From Duganella qianjiadongensis (GTDB taxonomy: Bacteria > Pseudomonadota > Gammaproteobacteria > Burkholderiales > Burkholderiaceae_D), in NCBI RefSeq assembly GCF_009857915.1, contig NZ_WWCM01000017.1:25030-89029 (forward strand): 64,000 nucleotides of DNA, written 5' to 3'. Positions 17,248-24,173 of the stretch are shown here, one piece after another. Numbering within the stretch: position 1 is the first letter of the stretch; every line of letters begins with the position of its first letter. Both the position numbers and the translations under genes were made by a program. The notes under the pieces are model-generated. The model worked only from the letters and a program-made list of their open reading frames with translations, was not told where the DNA came from and searched no databases.

Positions 17248-17844
17248 CTAGGGCGCTTGATCTTCGTCTGGTGTGACAAATCCAATAGGTCGCTTTTTGA
17301 CAGGTTCGGTTGGAGTGACTAAGGCACGAAGGGAAGCAAAGATCTGCCTCACCTTGTCGCGGGTCTCGGCTTCGAAACTTTCCTGACTATGCGAGAGCCG
17401 GTAAAGCTGGCTTTCCATTAAGTCCAGACGCTGGGTCAGATCCTTCTGTGAACTATCGGCCAGCCTAATCCGTACAAAAGTACGCATGATCTCGATGTTG
17501 ACGGTGATGGCCTGTGCGCTGGTGAGGATGGACGACAGCATTGCCACGCCTTGCTCGGTAAAAGCATAAGGTGGGTAGCGGCGGCCTCCGCGCACCGGAT
17601 TTGAGGTCACAAATTGTGACCTCAAAGATGCCCATTCTGCGCTATCAAGTTGGAACATGAAGTCACCAGGAAAGCGTGCAGGATTGCGCTTGACTGCCTG
17701 CACAAGCACTTTAGTTTGCACTCCGTAAAGATCTGCAAGGTCTGCATCAAGCATCACTTTCTGTTCGCGCAAGTGCATGATGCGAGCCGCCAGCGGCATC
17801 GACGCAGGAGAATGCGTTGTGATTACGCTATGTTGCGTCGCCAT
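17248..17844 (-). CDS. ORF6N domain-containing protein (phage antirepressor-like)
   Basis: 198 residues. The ORF6N DNA-binding domain occupies about residues 20-110, with REQKVMLDADLADLYGVQT, the NPARFPGDFMFQL stretch and YPPYAFTEQGVAMLSSIL. A charged, helical C-terminal region follows. Such domains occur in phage antirepressors and in many solitary chromosomal genes. No other phage gene surrounds it. AGGAA lies five bases upstream of ATG 17844. Its 5' region faces the candidate noncoding RNA and a perfect palindrome at 17957-17975, which could be an operator shared by the two. Confidence 0.85.
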   Translation of the reverse strand: MATQHSVITTHSPASMPLAARIMHLREQKVMLDADLADLYGVQTKVLVQAVKRNPARFPGDFMFQLDSAEWASLRSQFVTSNPVRGGRRYPPYAFTEQGVAMLSSILTSAQAITVNIEIMRTFVRIRLADSSQKDLTQRLDLMESQLYRLSHSQESFEAETRDKVRQIFASLRALVTPTEPVKKRPIGFVTPDEDQAP

Positions 17845-17956
17845 ATTTTCCTCGCGTCAAGTACCATCTATCGCATATTCATCACGATGATGGTTGACCA
17901 ATTCAGTAATGCGGCTATTGACTCCCCTCTAAGCAGTGGAAGATAGACTAAAAATA

Positions 17957-17975
17957 ATTTGTGCGCCGCACAAAT
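17957..17975. promoter_or_regulatory. Perfect 9-1-9 palindrome, candidate operator
   Basis: ATTTGTGCG-C-CGCACAAAT is a perfect inverted repeat. It covers the -39 to -20 region of the predicted promoter for the noncoding RNA and lies upstream of the divergent ORF6N gene. Its placement fits a repressor site, but the binding protein is unknown. Confidence 0.45.
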
Positions 17976-17988
17976 ATTGTGCTATAGT
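17959..17988 (+). promoter_or_regulatory. Predicted extended -10 promoter of the candidate noncoding RNA
   Basis: TGC-TATAGT (17980-17988) is a good extended -10. A poor -35, TTGTGC (17959-17964), lies 18 bases upstream within the palindrome. The predicted start is close to 17995. Confidence 0.45.
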
Positions 17989-17994
17989 TCGTCC

Positions 17995-18253
17995 GTGGTT
18001 GAGGTTTGCAGTGCAGACAGTCCCACGCCCGAGGCAAGCGCCGCGGTCCGATTGGTGTAAGAGCGGATTGCAGTTGACGCGAAGTAAGGGCTTGTAATTC
18101 CGGATACGTTGGTCGATTTACACGCTGGAGGCACCAGGCAGATAGCCTGGGCGTCCAGGAAACCGGTTCACTTTGCAGATAGCACTGGACCCGGCCCCGA
18201 TTAAAGCATTGGTAATACATTGGAACGAGCCCGCAGCGATGCGGGCTTTTTTT
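17995..18253 (+). ncRNA. Candidate structured noncoding RNA of about 260 nt
   Basis: The 480-base space between the ORF6N gene and arsR contains no convincing protein gene. It has a promoter-like -10 at 17983, several stable hairpins and a strong terminator. Visible helices: CGTGG (17994-17998) with CCACG (18023-18027), enclosing GTTTGC-AGT-GCAGAC; CTGGA (18124-18128) with TCCAG (18154-18158), enclosing CCAGGC-AGATA-GCCTGG (18134-18150); and CCGGTTCA (18163-18170) with TGGA-C-CCGG (18186-18194), whose loop again shows GC-AGATA-GC. The repeated AGATA loop is striking. It did not match what I know of 6S RNA, tmRNA, SRP RNA, RNase P RNA or the common riboswitches. It could also be a leader or a decayed element. 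Confidence 0.45.
18229..18253 (+). terminator. Intrinsic terminator of the candidate noncoding RNA
   Basis: GCCCGC (18229-18234), a six-base loop and GCGGGC (18241-18246) are followed by seven T residues. The T tract is on the plus strand only, which fixes the direction of transcription and separates this region from the arsR promoter 22 bases further on. Confidence 0.8.
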
Positions 18254-18275
18254 ATTCCGGAACGGTTTGTATCTT

Positions 18276-18305
18276 CATTTCGATAATATTTGAAATATCG
18301 AAATG
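18276..18305. promoter_or_regulatory. ArsR operator upstream of arsRCBH
   Basis: CATTTCGATA (18276-18285) and TATCGAAATG (18296-18305) are perfect 10-base inverted arms. The centre holds a second perfect inverted repeat, ATATTT-G-AAATAT. The site covers the -35 element of the predicted arsR promoter, so bound ArsR would prevent initiation until arsenite releases it. Confidence 0.75.
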
Positions 18306-18318
18306 TAAACGCTATCAT
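18290..18318 (+). promoter_or_regulatory. Predicted arsR promoter
   Basis: TTGAAA (18290-18295) and TATCAT (18313-18318) have an ideal 17-base spacer. The expected start, about seven bases after the -10, falls on or next to the ATG at 18325, which predicts a leaderless mRNA. Confidence 0.65.
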
Positions 18319-18324
18319 GGCGCC

Positions 18325-18645
18325 ATGGATACCAAACAAGCATTGTCGGCGCTCGCTTCGCTGGCGCAGGAACACCGGCTGGCCGTCTTCCGTCTGCTGG
18401 TGCAGACGGGGCCGGACGGGCTGGCGGCCAGCAAAATCGGCGAACAGCTGGCACTGGCACCCTCGTCCCTCTCGTTTCACCTAAAAGAACTCAGCCACGC
18501 GGGCCTGATTGCGGCGCGCCAGCAGGGCCGCTTTCTGATTTACTCGGCCGATATCGGTGCCATGAATGGTCTGATCGGCTTCCTCACTGAAAACTGCTGC
18601 GGCGGCCAGCCGTGCAGCCCCACTTCCTCACTCTGCCAACCATGA
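18325..18645 (+). CDS. arsR: ArsR/SmtB-family arsenite-responsive repressor
   Basis: 106 residues with a winged helix-turn-helix (LAASKIGEQLALAPSSLSFHLKELSHAGLI). The classic ELCVCDL arsenic site of plasmid ArsR is absent; instead Cys91, Cys92 and Cys97 (NCCGGQPC) lie near the C-terminus, the arrangement known for Acidithiobacillus ferrooxidans ArsR (C95, C96, C102). It represses the ars operon and is released by As(III). ATG 18325 has no ribosome-binding site and coincides with the predicted transcript start. An upstream in-frame extension would run through the terminator and is rejected. The stop overlaps arsC (ATGA). Confidence 0.9.
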   Translation: MDTKQALSALASLAQEHRLAVFRLLVQTGPDGLAASKIGEQLALAPSSLSFHLKELSHAGLIAARQQGRFLIYSADIGAMNGLIGFLTENCCGGQPCSPTSSLCQP

Positions 18646-19130
18646 ACGTACTCTTTCTTTGCACGGGCAACTCCTGCCGTTCGCTGATCAGCGAAGCCGT
18701 CTTCAACCATCTGGCGCCGGCTGGCTGGCATGGGCTCAGTGCCGGCAGCCAGCCTACCGGCGTGCTCAATGCGCAAGCACTGGCACTGCTGGCCAGTAAA
18801 GGCATTCCTACCGATGGCTATTACAGCAAGTCGTGGAACGATCTGCCGCTCACGCCCGATATCGTGATCACCGTATGCGGTAGCGCTGCTGGCGAAGCCT
18901 GCCCCGCTTATCTGGGCCCCGTGCTGCGCGCCCACTGGGGCGTGGATGATCCCAGCCATGTGGTGGGCACTCAGGCCGAAATCGACGCCGCGTTCGAGCG
19001 CGCCTACACCCTGCTGCGTGGCCGCATCGAAGCGTTTCTGGCGCTGCCGCTGACCCAGCTGGCAGGTGATCGCGCTGCCTTCAAGGCCGAACTGGACCGC
19101 ATCGGCCTGCTGGGAGCTGACGCATGCTGA
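18642..19130 (+). CDS. arsC: Arsenate reductase, low-molecular-weight phosphatase type (thioredoxin-coupled)
   Basis: 162 residues. The P-loop CTGNSCRS carries nucleophile Cys7 and Arg13 (CX5R). Cys79 (ITVCGS) and Cys87 (EACPAYLG) are the relay cysteines of the Staphylococcus-type, thioredoxin-coupled ArsC, and the general acid Asp lies in WGVDDPS. It reduces As(V) to As(III) in the cytoplasm for export by the next gene product. Start ATG 18642 overlaps the arsR stop; an in-frame ATG at 18612 lies inside arsR. Overlap with arsB by seven bases indicates one mRNA. Confidence 0.92.
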   Translation: MNVLFLCTGNSCRSLISEAVFNHLAPAGWHGLSAGSQPTGVLNAQALALLASKGIPTDGYYSKSWNDLPLTPDIVITVCGSAAGEACPAYLGPVLRAHWGVDDPSHVVGTQAEIDAAFERAYTLLRGRIEAFLALPLTQLAGDRAAFKAELDRIGLLGADAC

Positions 19131-20404
19131 GCGCCCTGCTGATTTTTCTGGCCACCCTGCTGCTGGTGATCTGGCAGCCGCGCGGTCTGGGCATAGGCTG
19201 GAGCGCCACGGCGGGCGCCATCGTGGCCCTGCTGGCCGGCGTGATCCATGTCAGCGATATTCCCGTGGTGTGGCACATCGTCTGGAATGCTACCGGCACC
19301 TTCGTCGCCATCATCATCATCAGCCTGTTGCTCGATAAGGCCGGCTTTTTTGAATGGGCCGCGCTGCATGTGGCGCGCTGGGGCGGCGGCAGCGGCGTGC
19401 GCCTGTTCGCCCTGTTCGTGCTGCTGGGCGCTGCCGTGTCGGCCCTGTTCGCCAATGATGGCGCGGCGCTGATCCTCACGCCTATCGTGATTGCCATGCT
19501 GCGCGAGCTGAAATTCTCCGGCAAGGCTACGCTGGCCTTCGTGATGGCAGCCGGCTTTATCGCCGATACGGCCAGTCTGCCGCTGGTGGTATCGAATCTG
19601 GTCAACATCGTCTCGGCCGATTATTTCAATGTCAGCTTTGCCCGCTATGCGGCCGTCATGCTGCCGGTGAACGGTGTGGCTGTCGCTGCCACGCTGGGCG
19701 CATTGCTACTCTACTTCCGCCGTGATATTCCGGCTAATTACGATGTTGCGCAAATCAAGCTGCCTGCCGAGGCGATTCATGACCGTGCCACCTTTATCAC
19801 GGGTTGGTGGGTACTGGGCCTGCTGCTGGTGGGCTTCTTCTGGCTGGAAGATCTGGGTGTGCCCATCAGCGCCACGTCGGCGGCCGGTGCTGCCCTGTTG
19901 CTGATCGTAGCGGCACGCGGCCACCGCATCTCGACGCGCGCAGTGCTGGCGAATGCACCATGGCAGATCGTGGTGTTCTCGCTGGGGATGTATCTGGTAG
20001 TGTACGGCCTGCGCAACGCCGGCCTGACCGATACCCTGACGGCAGCGCTGAGTGCCTGCGCCAGCTACGGCGTGTGGGGCGCAGCACTGGGCACGGGTTT
20101 TATTACGGCGATACTGTCGTCCATCATGAATAATCTGCCCACGGTGCTGGTGGGGGCGCTGTCCATCGATGCCAGCACGGCGCAGGGCGCGGTGCGCGAA
20201 GCCATGGTGTTTGCCAATGTGATCGGCAGCGATCTGGGACCGAAGATTACGCCTATCGGCAGTCTGGCCACCCTGCTCTGGCTGCATGTGCTGGACCAGA
20301 AAGGCTTGCACATTTCGTGGGGCTATTACTTCCGCGTGGGGATCTGCCTGACGGTACCAGTGCTGCTGGTGACGCTGGCAGCGCTGGCCCTGCGCCTCTC
20401 CTGA
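19124..20404 (+). CDS. arsB: Arsenite efflux permease ArsB
   Basis: 426 residues, about twelve membrane helices, ion-transporter superfamily. Typical ArsB features are the N-terminal LATLLLVIWQPRGLGIGWSA, FFEWAALHVARWGGGS, the SALFANDGAALILTPIV region and the C-terminal NNLPTVL and NVIGSDLGPKITPIGSLATLLW motifs. It extrudes As(III) and Sb(III) across the inner membrane, proton-coupled in the absence of ArsA, which is not encoded here. It overlaps the end of arsC and is followed after nine bases by arsH. Confidence 0.93.
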   Translation: MLSALLIFLATLLLVIWQPRGLGIGWSATAGAIVALLAGVIHVSDIPVVWHIVWNATGTFVAIIIISLLLDKAGFFEWAALHVARWGGGSGVRLFALFVLLGAAVSALFANDGAALILTPIVIAMLRELKFSGKATLAFVMAAGFIADTASLPLVVSNLVNIVSADYFNVSFARYAAVMLPVNGVAVAATLGALLLYFRRDIPANYDVAQIKLPAEAIHDRATFITGWWVLGLLLVGFFWLEDLGVPISATSAAGAALLLIVAARGHRISTRAVLANAPWQIVVFSLGMYLVVYGLRNAGLTDTLTAALSACASYGVWGAALGTGFITAILSSIMNNLPTVLVGALSIDASTAQGAVREAMVFANVIGSDLGPKITPIGSLATLLWLHVLDQKGLHISWGYYFRVGICLTVPVLLVTLAALALRLS

Positions 20405-20413
20405 AAGGACTGT

Positions 20414-21118
20414 ATGGAACTGCCGAATATCAATCACGATCTGCTGCCGATACCGACGCTGGCGCAACTGGAACCAGTGGGCAATTACGACCATCCGCCC
20501 CGCTTCCTGCTGCTGTATGGCTCGCTGCGCGAGCGTAGTTTCAGCCGCTTTCTGACGGAAGAAGCGGCGCGCATCCTGCAGCATTTCGGCGGCGAGGTGA
20601 AGATTTTCGATCCGGCCGAACTGCCCATGGTGGGCAGTGTCGATGAAAGCCACCCCAAAGTGCAGGAGCTGCGCGCGCTATCGCAGTGGTCGGAAGGCCA
20701 GGTGTGGTGCAGCCCCGAACGTCACGGTGCGATTACCGCCGTGATGAAGAACCAGATCGACTGGATACCGCTGGAACAGGGCGCGTTGCGCCCCACGCAG
20801 GGCCGCACGCTGGCCGTGATGCAGGTATGCGGCGGCTCGCAATCGTTCAATGTGGTCAACACCATGCGCTTGCTGGGGCGCTGGATGCGCATGTTCACCA
20901 TCCCCAACCAGTCCTCGGTGCCGATGGCCTACAAGGAATTCGACGAGGCAGGCCGCATGCGCCGCTCGGCCTATTACGAGCGGGTAGTCGATGTGATGGA
21001 AGAACTGTTCAAGATGACGCTGCTGATGCGCGGCCGCAGCGACTATCTGACCGACCGTTACAGCGAACGCAACGAGCGGGCGGTCAAAGCCATCAACCGC
21101 CAGATCGCCCAGCTCTAA
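20414..21118 (+). CDS. arsH: Arsenical resistance protein ArsH (NADPH-dependent FMN reductase)
   Basis: 234 residues, flavodoxin-like fold. The FMN phosphate loop is LLYGSLRERSFSR, and QVWCSPERHGAITAVMKNQIDWIP and FNVVNTMRLLGRWMRM are ArsH-specific. ArsH enzymes oxidise trivalent organoarsenicals such as MAs(III) and can reduce other acceptors with NADPH. A purine-rich GAAAGGA precedes the ATG. It is the last gene of arsRCBH and converges with the acyl-CoA dehydrogenase gene eight bases away. Confidence 0.92.
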   Translation: MELPNINHDLLPIPTLAQLEPVGNYDHPPRFLLLYGSLRERSFSRFLTEEAARILQHFGGEVKIFDPAELPMVGSVDESHPKVQELRALSQWSEGQVWCSPERHGAITAVMKNQIDWIPLEQGALRPTQGRTLAVMQVCGGSQSFNVVNTMRLLGRWMRMFTIPNQSSVPMAYKEFDEAGRMRRSAYYERVVDVMEELFKMTLLMRGRSDYLTDRYSERNERAVKAINRQIAQL

Positions 21119-21126
21119 AAGCGCGC

Positions 21127-22254
21127 TTACAGGGCGCGCGCGATCAGCAGTTTCTGGATGTCGCTAGTGCCTTCATAAATCTGGCACACGCGCACATCGC
21201 GGTAGATGCGTTCGACGGGGAAGTCGGACACATAGCCATAGCCGCCATGGATCTGGATAGCGTCCGAGCAGACCTTCTCCGCCATTTCGGAAGCGAACAG
21301 CTTGGCCATGGCCGCTTCTTTCAGGCAGGGCAGGCCCGCGTCTTTCATCGAGGCTGCATGCTGGATCAGCTGGCGTGCCGCTTCGATCTGGGTGGCCATA
21401 TCGGACAGGCGGAACTGCACGGCCTGATGCTCGAAAATCGGTTTGCCGAAGCTCTCGCGTTCGCGCGCATAGCTGAGCGCTGCTTCATACGCAGCGCGTG
21501 CCATGCCCACAGCCTGCGAAGCGATGCCGATACGGCCGCCTTCCAGTCCGGACAGGGCGATCTTGTAGCCCTGGCCTTCTTCGCCGATCAGGTTCTCGGC
21601 CGGAATGCGGCAGTTCTCGAACAGTATCTGCGCCGTGTCGGACGAGTGCTGGCCCATCTTCTGTTCCAGCCCGGCGACGATGTAGCCGGGCGTATTGGTC
21701 GGCACCCAGAAGGCGCTGATGCCCTTCTTGCCAGCCGCCTTGTCCGTCACCGCCATGACGATGGCCACATCGGCATATTTGCCGCTGGTGATGAACTGCT
21801 TGGTGCCGTTCAAAACGTAGTGATCCCCATCGCGCGTGGCGGTCGTGCGCAGTGCGGCGGCATCGCTGCCCGTATGCGGTTCGGTCAGGCAGAAGGCGCC
21901 CAGCATCTCGCCCTGCGCCAGTGGCCGCAGCCACTGCTGCTTCTGTTGCTCGCTGGCGTACATCATGGCGATGCTGCAGACGGGGCAGTTGTTGACGGAG
22001 ATAATGGTCGAGGTGCCGCCGTCGCCGGCAGCAATCTCTTCCAGCACCAGAGCCAGCGACACATAATCCATCCCCGCGCCGCCCAGTGCTTCCGGCACGG
22101 CCACGCCGAAGGCGCCCAGCGCTGCCAGCTCCTTCAGTTCTTCTTTGGGGAAGTGGTGTTCCTTATCCCAGCGGGCGGCGTTGGGGGCCAGACGTTCCTG
22201 CGCAAAGCTGCGCAGGGCGTCACGGATCATCTGATGTTCTTCGCTTAGTATCAT
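21127..22254 (-). CDS. Acyl-CoA dehydrogenase (short/medium-chain type)
   Basis: 375 residues, full-length family member. FAD-binding segments FCLTEPHTGSDAAALRTTA and NGTKQFITSG are present. The catalytic base Glu is in QIYEGTSDIQ near the C-terminus, as in short-chain (butyryl-type) and short/branched-chain dehydrogenases, whereas in isovaleryl-CoA and long-chain enzymes the base sits elsewhere. It introduces the 2,3 double bond into acyl-CoA and passes electrons to ETF. It is the last gene of the minus-strand acyl-CoA operon. The exact chain-length preference cannot be read. Confidence 0.88.
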   Translation of the reverse strand: MILSEEHQMIRDALRSFAQERLAPNAARWDKEHHFPKEELKELAALGAFGVAVPEALGGAGMDYVSLALVLEEIAAGDGGTSTIISVNNCPVCSIAMMYASEQQKQQWLRPLAQGEMLGAFCLTEPHTGSDAAALRTTATRDGDHYVLNGTKQFITSGKYADVAIVMAVTDKAAGKKGISAFWVPTNTPGYIVAGLEQKMGQHSSDTAQILFENCRIPAENLIGEEGQGYKIALSGLEGGRIGIASQAVGMARAAYEAALSYARERESFGKPIFEHQAVQFRLSDMATQIEAARQLIQHAASMKDAGLPCLKEAAMAKLFASEMAEKVCSDAIQIHGGYGYVSDFPVERIYRDVRVCQIYEGTSDIQKLLIARAL

Positions 22255-22301
22255 GGTGTCTCGTCGTTATTGTATAAATGATTTCAGACTGCCTGCTGTC
22301 C

Positions 22302-22970
22302 TCACCAGCCGATAGTTTTGCCATCGTAGTTAAGGTAGAGCGCACTGGTGGTCGCGGGTAGCGCCGCCAGCGTTGCGCGCATGCCTGCCGCGCTCTGTTC
22401 CACTGACAGGTCGGCTTCGCTGCCGCCCATGTCCGTGCGTACCCAGCCCGGATGGAAGGCCACGCAGGTGGCGCCCTGCGGGCCGAAGGTATGGGCCGTG
22501 TCGATCAGCACCGAGTTCAGTGCTGCCTTGCTGGCGCGGTACAGCGAACCGCTAGGGTTGTTACGTTCGCTGAGGGAGCCCATGCGCGAGGACAGCACGG
22601 CCAGCTTGCCCTGCACTGCGCAGACCAGCGGCGCGAGGATGGGCAGCAAACGCATGGCGGCCAGCACATTGGTGTGCATCACGGCGTCGAAATCCGTCTG
22701 CATGGGGAAGCCGTCGTGGCGCGGGCCGTACACACCGGCGTTGAGGAAGGCGACATCAAGCTCTTCGCCGTCGAGCTTCCAGCCCAGCCCTGCTACGGCT
22801 TCCACGTTGTTGACGTCCAGCGTGTGCACCTCCGCCCCCAGTGCGTGCAGAGCGTTGGTATCTTCCGGCTTGCGCGCCGTGGCGATCACGCGCCAGCCAT
22901 CGGCCAGATACTGGCGTGCCAGTTCGTGGCCGATGCCGCGCGAGGCACCGATGATGAGTGCAGTCGCCAT
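22302..22970 (-). CDS. Short-chain dehydrogenase/reductase (SDR)
   Basis: 222 residues. The NAD(P) motif is IIGASRGIGHELA, with Arg at the end of beta-2 (ATARKPED) favouring NADP. NAG is in FLNAGVY, Ser in LSSRMGS, and the catalytic YxxxK is YRASK. It resembles the short SDR group related to CsgA/YciK-like proteins. The substrate is unknown. It is separated by three bases from the thiolase gene and by 47 from the acyl-CoA dehydrogenase, so it is co-transcribed with acyl-CoA degradation genes. Confidence 0.85.
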   Translation of the reverse strand: MATALIIGASRGIGHELARQYLADGWRVIATARKPEDTNALHALGAEVHTLDVNNVEAVAGLGWKLDGEELDVAFLNAGVYGPRHDGFPMQTDFDAVMHTNVLAAMRLLPILAPLVCAVQGKLAVLSSRMGSLSERNNPSGSLYRASKAALNSVLIDTAHTFGPQGATCVAFHPGWVRTDMGGSEADLSVEQSAAGMRATLAALPATTSALYLNYDGKTIGW

Positions 22971-22973
22971 GCC

Positions 22974-24173
22974 TTAGGCCAGTTCGATGGCGATGGCCGT
23001 GGCTTCGCCGCCGCCTATGCACAGTGCCGCCACGCCCTTCTTGCCGCCGGTGCGTTTCAGCGCGCCGATCAGGGTGACGATGATACGGGCGCCCGAGGCG
23101 CCGATGGGGTGGCCCAGTGCGCAGGCGCCGCCGTGGATGTTGACCTTGTCGTGCGGGATGTCGAGGTCGCGCATGGCAGCCATAGGCACGGCAGCGAAGG
23201 CTTCGTTAATCTCGAACAGGTCGACGTCCTTGCTGGTCCAGCCGACTTTTTTGTAGAGTTTTTCCATCGCGCCGATCGGTGCGGTGGTGAACCAGTTCGG
23301 TTCCTGGGCAAAGGTGGCGTGGCCGTGGATGGTGGCCAGCACGGTAGCACCCAGCTTTTGCGCGGTCGAGGCGCGCATCAGCACCAGTGCTGCGGCGCCG
23401 TCGTTGATGGACGAGGACGAGGCAGCAGTGATGGTGCCGTCTTTCTTGAAGGCGGCGCGCAGGGTAGGAATCTTGTCGACCTTGGCTTTGAGCGGGCCTT
23501 CATCCTTGTCGATCACTACATCGCCGGCGCGGCTGCTGACGGTGACAGGCGCGATCTCCCAGTTGAAATAGCCTTCCTTGGTGGCGACCTGTGCGCGCTT
23601 GACGGATTCGATGGCGAAGTTGTCCTGCGCTTCGCGGGTAAATTCGTACTTGGCCGAGCACTCTTCAGCGAAAGTGCCCATGGAACGGCCTTCGCCGGTT
23701 TTTTCGTTACGCGAGTAGGCGTCTTCCAGACCGTCGTACATCATGTGGTCGAACAGCATGCCGTGGCCGATGCGGTAACCGCCGCGTGCCTTAGGCACCA
23801 GATACGGTGCGTTGGTCATGGATTCCATGCCGCCGGCGATCACCACGTCGGCGCTGCCGGCGACCAGCTGGTCGTGCGCGAAGATGGTCGCCTGCATGGC
23901 CGAGCCGCACATTTTCGATAGGGTGACGGCGCCGGTGGACATGGGCAGACCCGCTTTCAGCAGGGCCTGACGGGCCGGTGCCTGACCTTGGCCGGCCATC
24001 AGGCAGTTACCGAAATAGACGTGCTCGACCAGTTCGCCGGCGATGCCGGAACGTGCTACGGCGGCCTGGATGGCGACGGCGCCCAGGTCGTGTGCGCTCT
24101 TGCTGCTGAAATCGCCCTGGAAAGCACCCATAGGGGTACGGGCGGCGCCGACGATAACGATAGGATCATTCAT
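22974..24173 (-). CDS. Acetyl-CoA C-acyltransferase (thiolase)
   Basis: 399 residues. The nucleophile Cys is in LSKMCGSAMQA. NEAFAAVP and NIHGGACALGHPIGASG (His) and the second Cys in ALCIGGGEA complete the thiolase active site. It condenses or cleaves acetoacetyl-CoA or 3-ketoacyl-CoA. In this context (isovaleryl-CoA dehydrogenase and AceK upstream) a degradative role giving acetyl-CoA is likely. The start codon overlaps the last eight bases of aceK, suggesting translational coupling. Whether it prefers acetoacetyl-CoA or longer chains is uncertain. Confidence 0.9.
   Translation of the reverse strand: MNDPIVIVGAARTPMGAFQGDFSSKSAHDLGAVAIQAAVARSGIAGELVEHVYFGNCLMAGQGQAPARQALLKAGLPMSTGAVTLSKMCGSAMQATIFAHDQLVAGSADVVIAGGMESMTNAPYLVPKARGGYRIGHGMLFDHMMYDGLEDAYSRNEKTGEGRSMGTFAEECSAKYEFTREAQDNFAIESVKRAQVATKEGYFNWEIAPVTVSSRAGDVVIDKDEGPLKAKVDKIPTLRAAFKKDGTITAASSSSINDGAAALVLMRASTAQKLGATVLATIHGHATFAQEPNWFTTAPIGAMEKLYKKVGWTSKDVDLFEINEAFAAVPMAAMRDLDIPHDKVNIHGGACALGHPIGASGARIIVTLIGALKRTGGKKGVAALCIGGGEATAIAIELA

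Noticed and set aside
17995..18253. tRNA, tmRNA, SRP RNA, RNase P RNA or 6S RNA
   Set aside because: None of the hallmark conserved sequences of these RNAs could be seen in the region.
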